Assembly (NCBI RefSeq): GCF_004801315.1 | Contig: NZ_SSNW01000013.1 | Location: forward strand, 1 to 64,000 | Source: Deinococcus sp. Arct2-2 | GTDB lineage: Bacteria; Deinococcota; Deinococci; Deinococcales; Deinococcaceae | Direction of reading: 5' to 3' | DNA length: 64,000 bases | Part shown: one piece after another, positions 36,385 to 45,025 of the stretch | How positions within the stretch are numbered: the first letter of the stretch is position 1 | How the letters are laid out: each line of letters opens with the position of its first letter | Notes under the pieces: generated by a model | The model's input: the letters and a program-made list of their open reading frames with translations, nothing else | Told to the model about the DNA's origin: nothing | Database searches by the model: none | Position numbers and translations under genes: made by a program

Positions 36385-37755
36385 ATGACTCCACGTAGAA
36401 CATTGCCCACTGTTACTGTCTTAACTTTCGCCCTCCTCACAGCTTGTAACACTGCCCCTACAACCGACACGGCGGCCAGCGCCCCCACCCGGTTCGATTA
36501 CGTGGCTACTGTGCCACTGGAATCTGGCGACACGCCTAAAGACTTAGCAAAAACGTTGGGTGGCACAGTTTTGTCTTGGGACAATGCTGACTGTGGTGCG
36601 GCAGCTGCCGAAATTTGTGTGGCACTGATGGGCATGAACATCAGTAACACGGCTCAGGGGCAGGTTTCGCCTCAGACTGCACAACTGCATGCGCAAAGCC
36701 TCGAGGCGCAAGCTAGCCGCAAGGTATATATCGAGCCGAACAGGGACGTCTTTAGCGGTGGCGGAAGCATGACAGCCACAATGGGCGGATCTCTAGGTGT
36801 CTGGGCTGGTGGATCTCTAGGCGTCTGGGCTGGTGGATCTCTAGGTGTCTGGGCCGGTGGTACCTACTCTCCCCTTCCTCAAAACTCCACCCTTTGGCAA
36901 AAGATTCGTCTCCAACAGGCCCAAGCGTTGGCCCCTAATCTTGGTGGTGGCGTCACGGTGGCCGTTATTGATACGGGAATAGACCTGAAGCATCCTGCTT
37001 TTCAGGGATCGCTGAGTGACCCTGCCTCATGGCGTGACTTTTATGCCGCCGACGCTGTGCCACAGGAAGAAGGCACGTTGGGCGTGGGTGGCTATGGTCA
37101 CGGCACCAACGTTGCCGGAATCGTTTTGCAAATCGCACCCAAAGCCAAAATCATGCCTCTGCGCGTGCTGGGGCAAGACGGGTCTGGCGACGTAGTGATG
37201 GTGGCGCAGGCGGTTGACTGGGCAGTAGCGAAAGGCGCGAAGATCATCAACATGAGCCTCGGCAGTGAGGACGACTCCAAAGTCGTGCAGGACGCCGTAA
37301 ACCGCGCAACCGCTAGAGGCATTCTGGTGGTGTCGTCGGCTGGCAATGCCAATCTGAACAAGATTACTTACCCCGCCACCAACGCCGATATCAAAGGCAA
37401 CGGCGCATATGCCGTCAGCGTGGGCAGCGTCAACCTTCAAGACGTCAAATCCACGTTTTCCAACTACGCCAACACTCTGGAGCTTGTAGCTCCAGGCGAG
37501 AAAGTTGCTGCCCCGGCTCCCGGCGGAATGATGGCCGCGTGGAGCGGCACATCTATGGCTGCGCCTATGGCCGCAGGCGGTTTGGCACTGGCGTTAGGGC
37601 AAACCTTGAGTGTGCCCCTTGGAGCCGTGACCGATAAGATGATTGGGAATGCCTTCAACATCTACAACATCAGTGCAAATCAGCCCTACAAAGATATGTT
37701 GGGCGAGAAAGGGCGTCTTGATCTTGAAGTCTTCCTCAAAAATGTTGTCAAATAG
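36385..37755 (+). CDS. Subtilisin-like serine protease lipoprotein with SLGVWAGG repeats
   Basis: The 456-residue protein has a lipobox LLTAC (Cys21), so it is lipid-anchored outside the cytoplasmic membrane. Residues 22-130 form a prodomain-like region. Three SLGVWAGG octapeptides (136-159) link it to an S8 catalytic domain with Asp196 (AVIDTGID), His239 (GYGHGTNVAG), oxyanion Asn321 (SSAGNAN) and Ser390 (SGTSMAAP). The catalytic set is complete. The repeats fall where a prodomain is normally cut from the mature enzyme. AAGGAG precedes the ATG. The divergent neighbour encodes a secreted micropeptide ending in a similar octapeptide, so the two may interact (inference). Confidence 0.92.
   Translation: MTPRRTLPTVTVLTFALLTACNTAPTTDTAASAPTRFDYVATVPLESGDTPKDLAKTLGGTVLSWDNADCGAAAAEICVALMGMNISNTAQGQVSPQTAQLHAQSLEAQASRKVYIEPNRDVFSGGGSMTATMGGSLGVWAGGSLGVWAGGSLGVWAGGTYSPLPQNSTLWQKIRLQQAQALAPNLGGGVTVAVIDTGIDLKHPAFQGSLSDPASWRDFYAADAVPQEEGTLGVGGYGHGTNVAGIVLQIAPKAKIMPLRVLGQDGSGDVVMVAQAVDWAVAKGAKIINMSLGSEDDSKVVQDAVNRATARGILVVSSAGNANLNKITYPATNADIKGNGAYAVSVGSVNLQDVKSTFSNYANTLELVAPGEKVAAPAPGGMMAAWSGTSMAAPMAAGGLALALGQTLSVPLGAVTDKMIGNAFNIYNISANQPYKDMLGEKGRLDLEVFLKNVVK
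36787..36858 (+). repeat. Three tandem 24-bp repeats in the subtilase gene
   Basis: Units begin GGATCTCTAGG and are near-identical (two to three base changes), encoding GSLGVWAG each. The near-identity at DNA level suggests recent duplication and possible copy-number change. Confidence 0.95.
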
Positions 37756-37939
37756 TATTTAGACTTCCCCAACATTTGCTTTTCAGCCTGATCTCCCAAA
37801 TCAATCGGTGCCGAATTCACGGCCACGCTCGGGTTCATAGAAATGGGCAACCTTGTCTTCTGAACTTCGATGTGGCCGTGAAGTCTCTCCGAATCCCATC
37901 TACCGCACTTCTTATTGGCTCTGGAGGCTCTCCGCTCCT

Positions 37940-40576
37940 GTGAACAAACCAGCAGACCACAGCATAAACCTTCCTGCACAGCCCCACGAGGTTGCGGGAC
38001 AGCTTCCTACACAACTTTTGTACGAAGAAGCTTTGGCGCTACTGGAGACAGAACCTCAGACGGCGTTGGCACGGGCACAGGCTGCGTGTAAGCTCGCTTT
38101 CGAGGCCGACAATATCGCGCTTCAAGCGCGGGTTTTATTACTGCTAGGCCGCGCTCAACTCCAGACAGCGGATACATCGGGGGCCTTGGAAACATTCGTC
38201 AAAGCAGCTGGGGCATACAAAAGCGCTAATGACGATTTGGGGCAGGCTGAATCGGAAGGGTTGGCGGGACGGGCTAGCTTAAATTTAGGGCAGTTGGAAG
38301 AAGCGGAAACATATTTACGAACAGCAATCACGAAATCAGAAAACCAAATTTCAAGCCGCGCCAAATCGATACAGGCAACAGCACTAAATCAACTAGCAGG
38401 TGTACAACATTACACGGGCGCGTCACTAAAAGCTTTAGATTCGCTACAACAGGCGTCAAATTTATGGGAGGACGAAAATAATTATGTTGGACAGGCAAAC
38501 TGTTTAATAAATATAGGAAACATACAAACAAACTTGGGACAATACAGTCAAGCGATTACATCTCTCTCAAGTGCGTATCAAATCTATAAGAACTACCTCA
38601 AAGATTTTAAGACAGAAACTTCAATTCTACAGAATTTAGCACGAGCACATCATCTCAATGGGGACAATGATCTTGCGGTAACAGTTATGTACGCTGCAAA
38701 AATTGCTGCTGAGGCCAGCGAGGACGGTATACTTCAGGCTACTGCCTATTTGAATTTAGGAACATTTCTGCTTGAATCAAATGAGTATCTGGACGCTAAA
38801 AAATACCTTGAATTGGCATTACGGCTCAGTTCGTCTTTAGATTTCGCTATGGTGAAACTATCTACTTTAGATAGCCTCGGCTCTCTCTACGAGCAGACGG
38901 GCCACCTACATCAGGCCAGCGATTCGCACCAACAGGCGCTTGCCATTGCCATAGCTATCGGTGCAACGCAGGGCGAACTGGAGGCCCGCCTGCATTTGGG
39001 CCGACTGCATCTGAATGCCGGGGAACTTGAGCCTGCGCTGCTGGAATTGCAGTTGGCGCTGGAACTGGCCGAAAAGAACCGTTCTCCTAAAGAGCAGGCG
39101 ACGGCGCACGAATCTTTGGCGACGTTGTTTGAGCAGCAGGGCGACTTGGGCCGTTCAGTGGCGCATTTGCGTGCGCTAAGGCAAATCGAGCGGGAACTCT
39201 TTCATGCCGAGCGGGATCGGCAGACGCGCAATCTGACCATTCAGTTTGAGGTAGAACGCGCCCGGCACGACGCGGATGTGTACCGCCTGCGAACGGAAGT
39301 AGAACACGAGGCCCGCCGCACCGCCGAACAGTTGGTGCAGGAACGGACTTCCGACTTGGCCCGCGCCCAACACGAGGTCGTGACGCGGCTGGCCATGGCC
39401 GCCGAGTACCGCGATGACACCACGGGCGAGCATACCCGGCGTGTGGGACGCACTTCGTGCCGGATTGCGCGGGCACTGGGCTGGGAAGAAGCACAGATCA
39501 GCGTGTTGGGTGTAGCGGCCCGTCTGCACGACGTGGGAAAAATTGGTATTCCAGACAGCATTCTGCTGAAATCGGGCAAGTTAGACGCTGCCGAATACAA
39601 CCAGATGCAGACCCATACTTTGATCGGCGCACGGATTTTATCGGGCGGGCGCTCCAAGCTGCTGCAGCTGGCCGAAGAAATCGCGCTGACGCACCACGAA
39701 CGCTGGGACGGCACCGGCTATCCGCGTGGTTTGTCGCAAGACCAGATTCCGCTGAGTGGGCGCATCGTGGCCGTGGCCGACGTGTACGACGCCCTGACCC
39801 AGGCCCGCCCTTACAAACCCGCTTGGACTCCGCAGGACGCTATGGCAGAGATTCGGCGGCAAGCTGGGGCGCACTTCGACCCCGTTGTGGTGGAGGCCGC
39901 ATTGACCGTACTCAGCGCTGCCGAGCAATTGGAAGCCGGACAGCACGCCAATCTTCCCGGCGAAGCCGCCTTCTTGGAAGACTTACCAATGGCTGAGGAG
40001 GATGCCTCACAGGTGCTGTCTGTGTTCGAGCAACTGCTGATAGAGCGTACTACCGAATTGCAAGCCGCCCGTGAGGAAGCCGAGCGGACGGCGCAGCAGC
40101 TTCAGCATCTGACCCTCACCGATCAGCAGACCGGGCTGGGCAACCGCCACGCCCTAGAACATGCTGTGGCAGAGGCCATACAGGCCGCCCAATCTGGCAT
40201 ACAACCGCTCAGCTTGGCGACTCTGACCTTCGATCTGCACCTGGCAAAAAATACTGTGCTGGGGCAGGAGGGTACGGATGTAGTGATGCCGCTGATGGCG
40301 ACGGCGTTGGCCCAACATGTTGCAGAGGGAAGCCGTATCTACCGTACAGGCAGCACGACGTTCGTTCTGTTGGGTGTGCAGCCACCTGACGCCGCCACAA
40401 TCGAGGCCATCTGCACCTCTGCCCTTGCACCTGTTCGGGCTGCTGCAGGAACAACTGTTGCTATCCATATCGGGACAGCCCGCTTTCCAGAGGATGCCAC
40501 GGATCCGGCACTCCATTTGCGCCCGAGTGAGGGCCAGCCGGGGATTAACGCCGATGGAGACCAGTCGCCGCTGTGA
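37940..40576 (+). CDS. TPR-HD-GYP protein with degenerate GGDEF domain
   Basis: The product has about 878 residues from the GTG at 37940 (GGAGG 12 bases upstream); an in-frame TTG at 37853 is the alternative. Residues about 20-410 are tetratricopeptide repeats (ALETFVKAAGAYKSANDDLGQAE and similar). A coiled coil and an HD-GYP phosphodiesterase domain follow: HTRRVGRTSCRIA, ARLHDVGKIGIPD (near 529), LTHHERWDGTGYP and VADVYDALT are intact, so c-di-GMP breakdown is expected. The C-terminal GGDEF-like domain has lost its motif (RTGSTTF near 803) and should be inactive, perhaps GTP-binding or structural. DNA from about 38280 to 38880, inside the TPR region, is clearly more AT-rich than the flanks. 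Confidence 0.88.
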   Translation: MNKPADHSINLPAQPHEVAGQLPTQLLYEEALALLETEPQTALARAQAACKLAFEADNIALQARVLLLLGRAQLQTADTSGALETFVKAAGAYKSANDDLGQAESEGLAGRASLNLGQLEEAETYLRTAITKSENQISSRAKSIQATALNQLAGVQHYTGASLKALDSLQQASNLWEDENNYVGQANCLINIGNIQTNLGQYSQAITSLSSAYQIYKNYLKDFKTETSILQNLARAHHLNGDNDLAVTVMYAAKIAAEASEDGILQATAYLNLGTFLLESNEYLDAKKYLELALRLSSSLDFAMVKLSTLDSLGSLYEQTGHLHQASDSHQQALAIAIAIGATQGELEARLHLGRLHLNAGELEPALLELQLALELAEKNRSPKEQATAHESLATLFEQQGDLGRSVAHLRALRQIERELFHAERDRQTRNLTIQFEVERARHDADVYRLRTEVEHEARRTAEQLVQERTSDLARAQHEVVTRLAMAAEYRDDTTGEHTRRVGRTSCRIARALGWEEAQISVLGVAARLHDVGKIGIPDSILLKSGKLDAAEYNQMQTHTLIGARILSGGRSKLLQLAEEIALTHHERWDGTGYPRGLSQDQIPLSGRIVAVADVYDALTQARPYKPAWTPQDAMAEIRRQAGAHFDPVVVEAALTVLSAAEQLEAGQHANLPGEAAFLEDLPMAEEDASQVLSVFEQLLIERTTELQAAREEAERTAQQLQHLTLTDQQTGLGNRHALEHAVAEAIQAAQSGIQPLSLATLTFDLHLAKNTVLGQEGTDVVMPLMATALAQHVAEGSRIYRTGSTTFVLLGVQPPDAATIEAICTSALAPVRAAAGTTVAIHIGTARFPEDATDPALHLRPSEGQPGINADGDQSPL

Positions 40577-40718
40577 GGAGGTACCACGACACCATATCTT
40601 TGTTCAAAACAATTGTTCAGGACGGCAGTGGTTCTAATACATCAACTGGTCAGTGAGAAATATGTGCTAGACGCTCAGGCACAGTAGAGGTCTGAGAGGG
40701 GCGGCTCAGCAACCCACT

Positions 40719-43700
40719 ATGGATATTCCACTGGCGTTTGCAACCAATCTGGCTGGCCTAAGCGGGCCGGTCGGCTTGGCCGATGACCTGTTGACCACAA
40801 CTGTCCGGGGGGAGCCGACGCCGCGAGAACTGTACCGCCGGGTGTTGGCCCTATCGGTGCAGGCTGTGCCGGGCGTGCTGACTGGCCGTCTGTTCGGACG
40901 TGAGGCAGACGGCAGATTCCGGCTGCTGGCCGCCACTGGGCACGCGCTGGAGTTGCTGGACGCCCTGAACCTCGAGGCGCGTGATCTGGTGTATAACTCG
41001 GCGCACCGCAGCCAGTGGGTGAGTGGGTTTCGCGCCGCTTTTGGTGACCATTTGCCCACCGATCAGTTGGCGATGTTAGAGCTGGCCCACCAAGCAACGA
41101 GCCTGTACAGCACGCCCGACGATCCCAAAAACTATGCCGTGCAGGTGTTGATCGTGCCTGTCTTGGTCAGCGGAGAGGTGCGGGGCGTCTTGCAGCTCGA
41201 CCGGCCTGATACACAGCGGACTGCTACAGAAGCCCGCCAGAACGCCTCCCTGCTAGAAGCCGACCTGACGCTGGGCCAATGGTGCGGGGCGCAAGTGGCA
41301 CTGGTGATGCAGCATCTGGATACCGCCGCCACCTTGCTGGCCGGACACAAAGAACTGAATCTACTGAACCGGGCGCACGCAGCGGTCACGGGGGCGCGGG
41401 ATCTGGAAGACTTGTTCCAGCGAATTATCAGCACGGTCACGGAACTGTTGGGCGTACAGCACGCCACGATTGCCCTCCTCGACGGCAACGTGCTGGTTCC
41501 TCAGCAACATGTGGGTGGCGGAGTTTGGGGGCTCAGTTATCCAGTAACTTTGGGTGTGGCCGGACGGGTGGCCCGCACCGGTATGTCAACCCTGCTGCCC
41601 GATGTTCACCAAGACCCGGAATACGTAGAGGAACACCCGGACGTGATCAGTGAGCTGTGCGTGCCGCTGCTGGACGGCGAACGGATAGTAGGCGTGCTGA
41701 ATTTGGAATCCAGCACCCAGCGCCTGACTCCGCAGGATTTGAGACAAGTGCAGGCGCTCGGCGTGTGGCTGGGGCGGGCCATAGAGCGCGAGCGGCTGTA
41801 TGCGGCCACCGAGCAGCAGCGGCGGGCGCTGGATTTGCTGCACCGGGTTCGCACGGCCGTCAGCCGCCCCCTTGACCTCCCGGAGACCATCCGCGCCGTC
41901 AACGAAAGCATTGCCCAGACGCTGGGATATCCGCAGGTCAGTGTGTATTTGCGCAAAGGGGACGAGTTGGTGTTGCAGCACCAACTGGGCTATGAGCAAG
42001 TCATTGAACGCCTGCCCATTGCAAGCGGCGTCATGGGGAGAGTGGCGCGAACCGGGCAGGCGGCATGGATTGAGGACATCGATCAAGATCCGGAAGCCCT
42101 AAAGGCGATGGAAGGCATTTCTTCTGAGGTATGTGTGCCGCTGTGCCTGTACGGGAAAGTGGTAGGCGTCTTGAACGTAGAAAGCGTGGGCGAGCGCAGA
42201 CTGCGGGCGTGGGACGCCGAGCTGATTACAGCGGCGGGCGAGTACGTGCAGTACAGCCTAGAGCGGGCCTCACTGCACGCCGAAGTCAAAGACCGGGAAG
42301 TGTTGTACCGGCTGCTCGCCGAGAACACCAGCGACCTCGTCTGTCTGCATCAGCCGGGTGGCCGCCTGATCTATGTCAGCCCCAGCATTACGCCGCTGCT
42401 GGGTTTTGCCCCGTCCGACGCTGTGCTAAACAAGCCTGCGTTGCTGGTGCATCCCGAAGACCGCTACTACATACGGCGGGCTTTTCGGGCGGGCGGAGAG
42501 GCGATTCGCTGGCGGCTGCGGCACCGAGACGGGCGCTACATCTGGTTCGAAACCACCATCAGCCGCATTGAGCAGGTCACGGACGGCCCAGAGGCCCCAC
42601 CCGGACAGTTCTTGACTTCCTCACGCGACATTACGGCGCGGCAAGGGGCCGAGGCACGGCTGGCTTGGGCCGCCACCCATGATCCGCTGACCCACCTGCC
42701 CAACCGCGCCCTGTTGTTCGAGCGCCTCAGCAGTGTGTTGCGGGCCGCCCAGCGCAGCGGCAACCACGCTTACGCCGTGCTGTACCTTGATATGGACCGG
42801 TTTAAGGTCATCAACGACAGTCTGGGGCACGCGGTAGGAGACGAACTGTTGGTGGCGTTTGCCCACCGGCTGCAGAGCACCATGCGGCAAGGCGACCTCG
42901 TGGCACGGTTGGGCGGCGATGAATTTGCCGTCCTGCTGCTGGGAACCCCGGAAAGCGGGACCCAAGACGGCGGATTGATGGAAGCCAAACGTGCGGCCGC
43001 GAGGTTGCAAGCGGCACTGACTGAGCCGTTTGCGGTGGCGGGCCACACCCTGCGGGTGGCGGTCAGCGTCGGCATCGCGCCGGGGCGGGCAGGACACACC
43101 ACACCGGGCGACGTGTTGCGCGACGCCGATCTGAGCATGTACCGGGCCAAGCGGGACCGCCGCCACACGGTGGCCACCTTTGACCCCAGCATGCACGTCC
43201 GCGCCGTGCGCCAGTTGCAGCTGGAAGCCGACCTCCCGCACGCCGCCCGCGCAGGCCAACTCCAACTCCACTTTCAACCGATCGTCAATCTGATTTCCGG
43301 GCGGCTTCACAGCGCCGAGGCCTTGGTGCGCTGGCAGCACCCACAACTGGGCCTGATCCCGCCCGACGAATTCATTCCACTGGCTGAAGAATTGGACTTG
43401 ATTGCCGATCTAGGCGACTGGGTCTTGCACCGCGCGTGCGCCCTCTACCAGAGCTGGAATGCGTCCCAAATGAGCCTTAATGTCAACGTGTCTACCCGGC
43501 AGTTTTTGAAAGAAGGCTTCGTGCAGCGGGTGGAGGCGGCGCTGAAGGTCCATGCCATGCCCGCCACCCACTTGAATTTGGAAATTACCGAGAGTGCTTT
43601 GGTGGAGGATGTGGACGAGGCCGCGCGCACGCTCGCCGGCCTGCGGGCCTTGGGTGTGCGCGTGCAGATCGACGATTTCGGCACTGGGCATTCCAGTTTG

Positions 43701-44003
43701 GCCTTCTTGCACCGTTTTCCGGTAGACGTGTTGAAAATTGACCGGGCCTTTATTGCCCGCCTCGGAGAAGACGCTGTGAGCGCCAGCGTAGTGAAAACAG
43801 TGGTGCTGTTGGCTCAGGCGTTGGGCGCGGGCGTGGTTGCCGAGGGCATAGAAACTGAACTGCACCGCAGCCACCTGCTGCACCTGGGCTGCCCGCTGGG
43901 ACAAGGGTACTTGTTTTCTAGGCCGCTGCTGCCCGGTGAATTTGCAGCGCAGTGGTTGGGAGCGGCCCAAGCCGATTCGTCAAGCCCATCCCCAGAAGCC
44001 TAA
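40719..44003 (+). CDS. GAF-GAF-PAS-GGDEF-EAL bifunctional c-di-GMP protein
   Basis: This is a 1094-residue soluble protein. An N-terminal GAF-like region (about 20-200), two clear GAF domains (about 210-370 and 375-520) and a PAS domain (about 530-650, VCLHQPGGRLIYVSPSITPLL) precede the catalytic domains. GGDEF reads ARLGGDEFAVLL near 731. EAL reads SAEALVRW near 866 with NVNVSTRQF, EITESAL, IDDFGTGHSSL, KIDRAFI and AEGIET, all needed for metal and substrate binding. Both activities could be live; one often regulates the other. Signals bound by the GAF and PAS domains are unknown. It lies 142 bases after the HD-GYP gene on the same strand, so the two may be cotranscribed. Confidence 0.92.
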   Translation: MDIPLAFATNLAGLSGPVGLADDLLTTTVRGEPTPRELYRRVLALSVQAVPGVLTGRLFGREADGRFRLLAATGHALELLDALNLEARDLVYNSAHRSQWVSGFRAAFGDHLPTDQLAMLELAHQATSLYSTPDDPKNYAVQVLIVPVLVSGEVRGVLQLDRPDTQRTATEARQNASLLEADLTLGQWCGAQVALVMQHLDTAATLLAGHKELNLLNRAHAAVTGARDLEDLFQRIISTVTELLGVQHATIALLDGNVLVPQQHVGGGVWGLSYPVTLGVAGRVARTGMSTLLPDVHQDPEYVEEHPDVISELCVPLLDGERIVGVLNLESSTQRLTPQDLRQVQALGVWLGRAIERERLYAATEQQRRALDLLHRVRTAVSRPLDLPETIRAVNESIAQTLGYPQVSVYLRKGDELVLQHQLGYEQVIERLPIASGVMGRVARTGQAAWIEDIDQDPEALKAMEGISSEVCVPLCLYGKVVGVLNVESVGERRLRAWDAELITAAGEYVQYSLERASLHAEVKDREVLYRLLAENTSDLVCLHQPGGRLIYVSPSITPLLGFAPSDAVLNKPALLVHPEDRYYIRRAFRAGGEAIRWRLRHRDGRYIWFETTISRIEQVTDGPEAPPGQFLTSSRDITARQGAEARLAWAATHDPLTHLPNRALLFERLSSVLRAAQRSGNHAYAVLYLDMDRFKVINDSLGHAVGDELLVAFAHRLQSTMRQGDLVARLGGDEFAVLLLGTPESGTQDGGLMEAKRAAARLQAALTEPFAVAGHTLRVAVSVGIAPGRAGHTTPGDVLRDADLSMYRAKRDRRHTVATFDPSMHVRAVRQLQLEADLPHAARAGQLQLHFQPIVNLISGRLHSAEALVRWQHPQLGLIPPDEFIPLAEELDLIADLGDWVLHRACALYQSWNASQMSLNVNVSTRQFLKEGFVQRVEAALKVHAMPATHLNLEITESALVEDVDEAARTLAGLRALGVRVQIDDFGTGHSSLAFLHRFPVDVLKIDRAFIARLGEDAVSASVVKTVVLLAQALGAGVVAEGIETELHRSHLLHLGCPLGQGYLFSRPLLPGEFAAQWLGAAQADSSSPSPEA

Positions 44004-44082
44004 AGGCTGTGTGGCTGGCACCCTAACGGGTGTTGGTGTGTCTCTCACAGTGCTTCAGCCAGGCGCTTTCAGAATGTAACCC

Positions 44083-44601
44083 ATGAAACACCTTTTATTT
44101 CCTACCGTGGCTCAAGCCGACGCCTTCGTTCAAGACCTCCGTTCTCAGGGCGTCATCCGTGAAGAATTGGGCGAGTCCCGCGTGAACCGCACGTCTAGCG
44201 CCGCAACTACCTCTGGCACGCAGACCACGACCGAAGTCGTGGAAGTGCGCGGCAACCCTGACGAAGCCGGCGAAGGCGCAGTCAAGGGCACGGGTATCGG
44301 CGCTGTCGTCGGTGCTGTGGCCGGAGTCGCCGCCGTTGCCCTCACAGGTGGACTGGCCGCTGTGCCAGTGATTTTGGGCGCTGCGGCGCTGGGTTCGGGC
44401 GTGGGCGCAGTGGGCGGCGCATCGGCGGGCTACACCGGCGGCGAGGACGTCGTTCACCATGTTTCGGACGTGAACGATGACCACTACGAGCGTATGAACA
44501 GCACCGTAGAGAGCGGTGGCCGCGCCATTGCCGTAGACGACAGCATTCCCAGCGATGTGTTGGAAGCCGCTGTGACCCGTCACGGTGGACAGTTCGTCTG
44601 A
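44083..44601 (+). CDS. Glycine-zipper general-stress-type protein
   Basis: The 172-residue protein has an N-terminal alpha/beta part (MKHLLFPTVAQADAFVQDLR) like that of heat-induced or general stress proteins. A Thr/Ser-rich stretch follows, then a long Gly/Ala zipper hydrophobic segment (about 65-125, KGTGIGAVVGAVAGVAAVAL and repeats) that may insert in membranes or pack as helices. The acidic end contains SDVNDDHYERMN and a C-terminal VTRHGGQFV. No enzyme motif is present. It stands alone and is closed by a strong stem-loop. Confidence 0.75.
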   Translation: MKHLLFPTVAQADAFVQDLRSQGVIREELGESRVNRTSSAATTSGTQTTTEVVEVRGNPDEAGEGAVKGTGIGAVVGAVAGVAAVALTGGLAAVPVILGAAALGSGVGAVGGASAGYTGGEDVVHHVSDVNDDHYERMNSTVESGGRAIAVDDSIPSDVLEAAVTRHGGQFV

Positions 44602-44623
44602 GCTTAACGTGAACTGAATTCCC

Positions 44624-44672
44624 CCAACGAAGGAGGCCGCCTCTATTCTCTAAAGGCGGCCTCCTTCGTTGG
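44624..44672. terminator. 19-bp perfect stem-loop between convergent units
   Basis: CCAACGAAGGAGGCCGCCT (44624-44642) pairs fully with 44654-44672. It lacks a long T-run, but its size and place between two converging stops make a bidirectional terminator likely. It ends two bases from the ACP stop codon. Confidence 0.8.
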
Positions 44673-44674
44673 CT

Positions 44675-45010
44675 TCACTCCGGAAACACTTCAGCCAGAA
44701 TGGTCTGCGCCAAATCGTCGATGGTGTCCTGTTCCAGCGCCACTGGGTCGATGTCGCGCCCCAGATCGCGTTGCAGGCTGTAGAGGAGTTCCACGCTCAT
44801 CAACGAATCGAAGCCGATGGCTAGGAAACTGCGGTTGGCAGTGAGGTCGGTTTCGATGCCGCCTTGCTGCCGAATCCACGTCACTTGCTGCTCAATGTAG
44901 TGGGTCAGCGTGTCCAACCGCTCGGGAGCAGGCAGTGGTGTAAGGGCGGCGAACAGTTGGCCTTTGGCTTTGTTGTGATTCAGGGCTGTCCAATCATGGG
45001 TCAGGGTCAT
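44675..45010 (-). CDS. Free-standing acyl carrier protein
   Basis: The 111-residue protein has about 35 extra residues before a standard carrier domain. The phosphopantetheine Ser lies in AIGFDSLMSVELLYSLQ (about 68), followed by IDPVALEQDTIDDLAQTIL. GFDSLMSVEL is the PKS-type motif rather than the fatty-acid-type DSLD, so it serves the adjacent pathway. A strong GGAGG precedes the ATG. It lies 15 bases after the FabH-like gene and is the last gene of the cluster. It probably carries the acyl group handled by that synthase. Confidence 0.9.
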   Translation of the reverse strand: MTLTHDWTALNHNKAKGQLFAALTPLPAPERLDTLTHYIEQQVTWIRQQGGIETDLTANRSFLAIGFDSLMSVELLYSLQRDLGRDIDPVALEQDTIDDLAQTILAEVFPE

Positions 45011-45025
45011 GTTGTTCCTCCGGTA

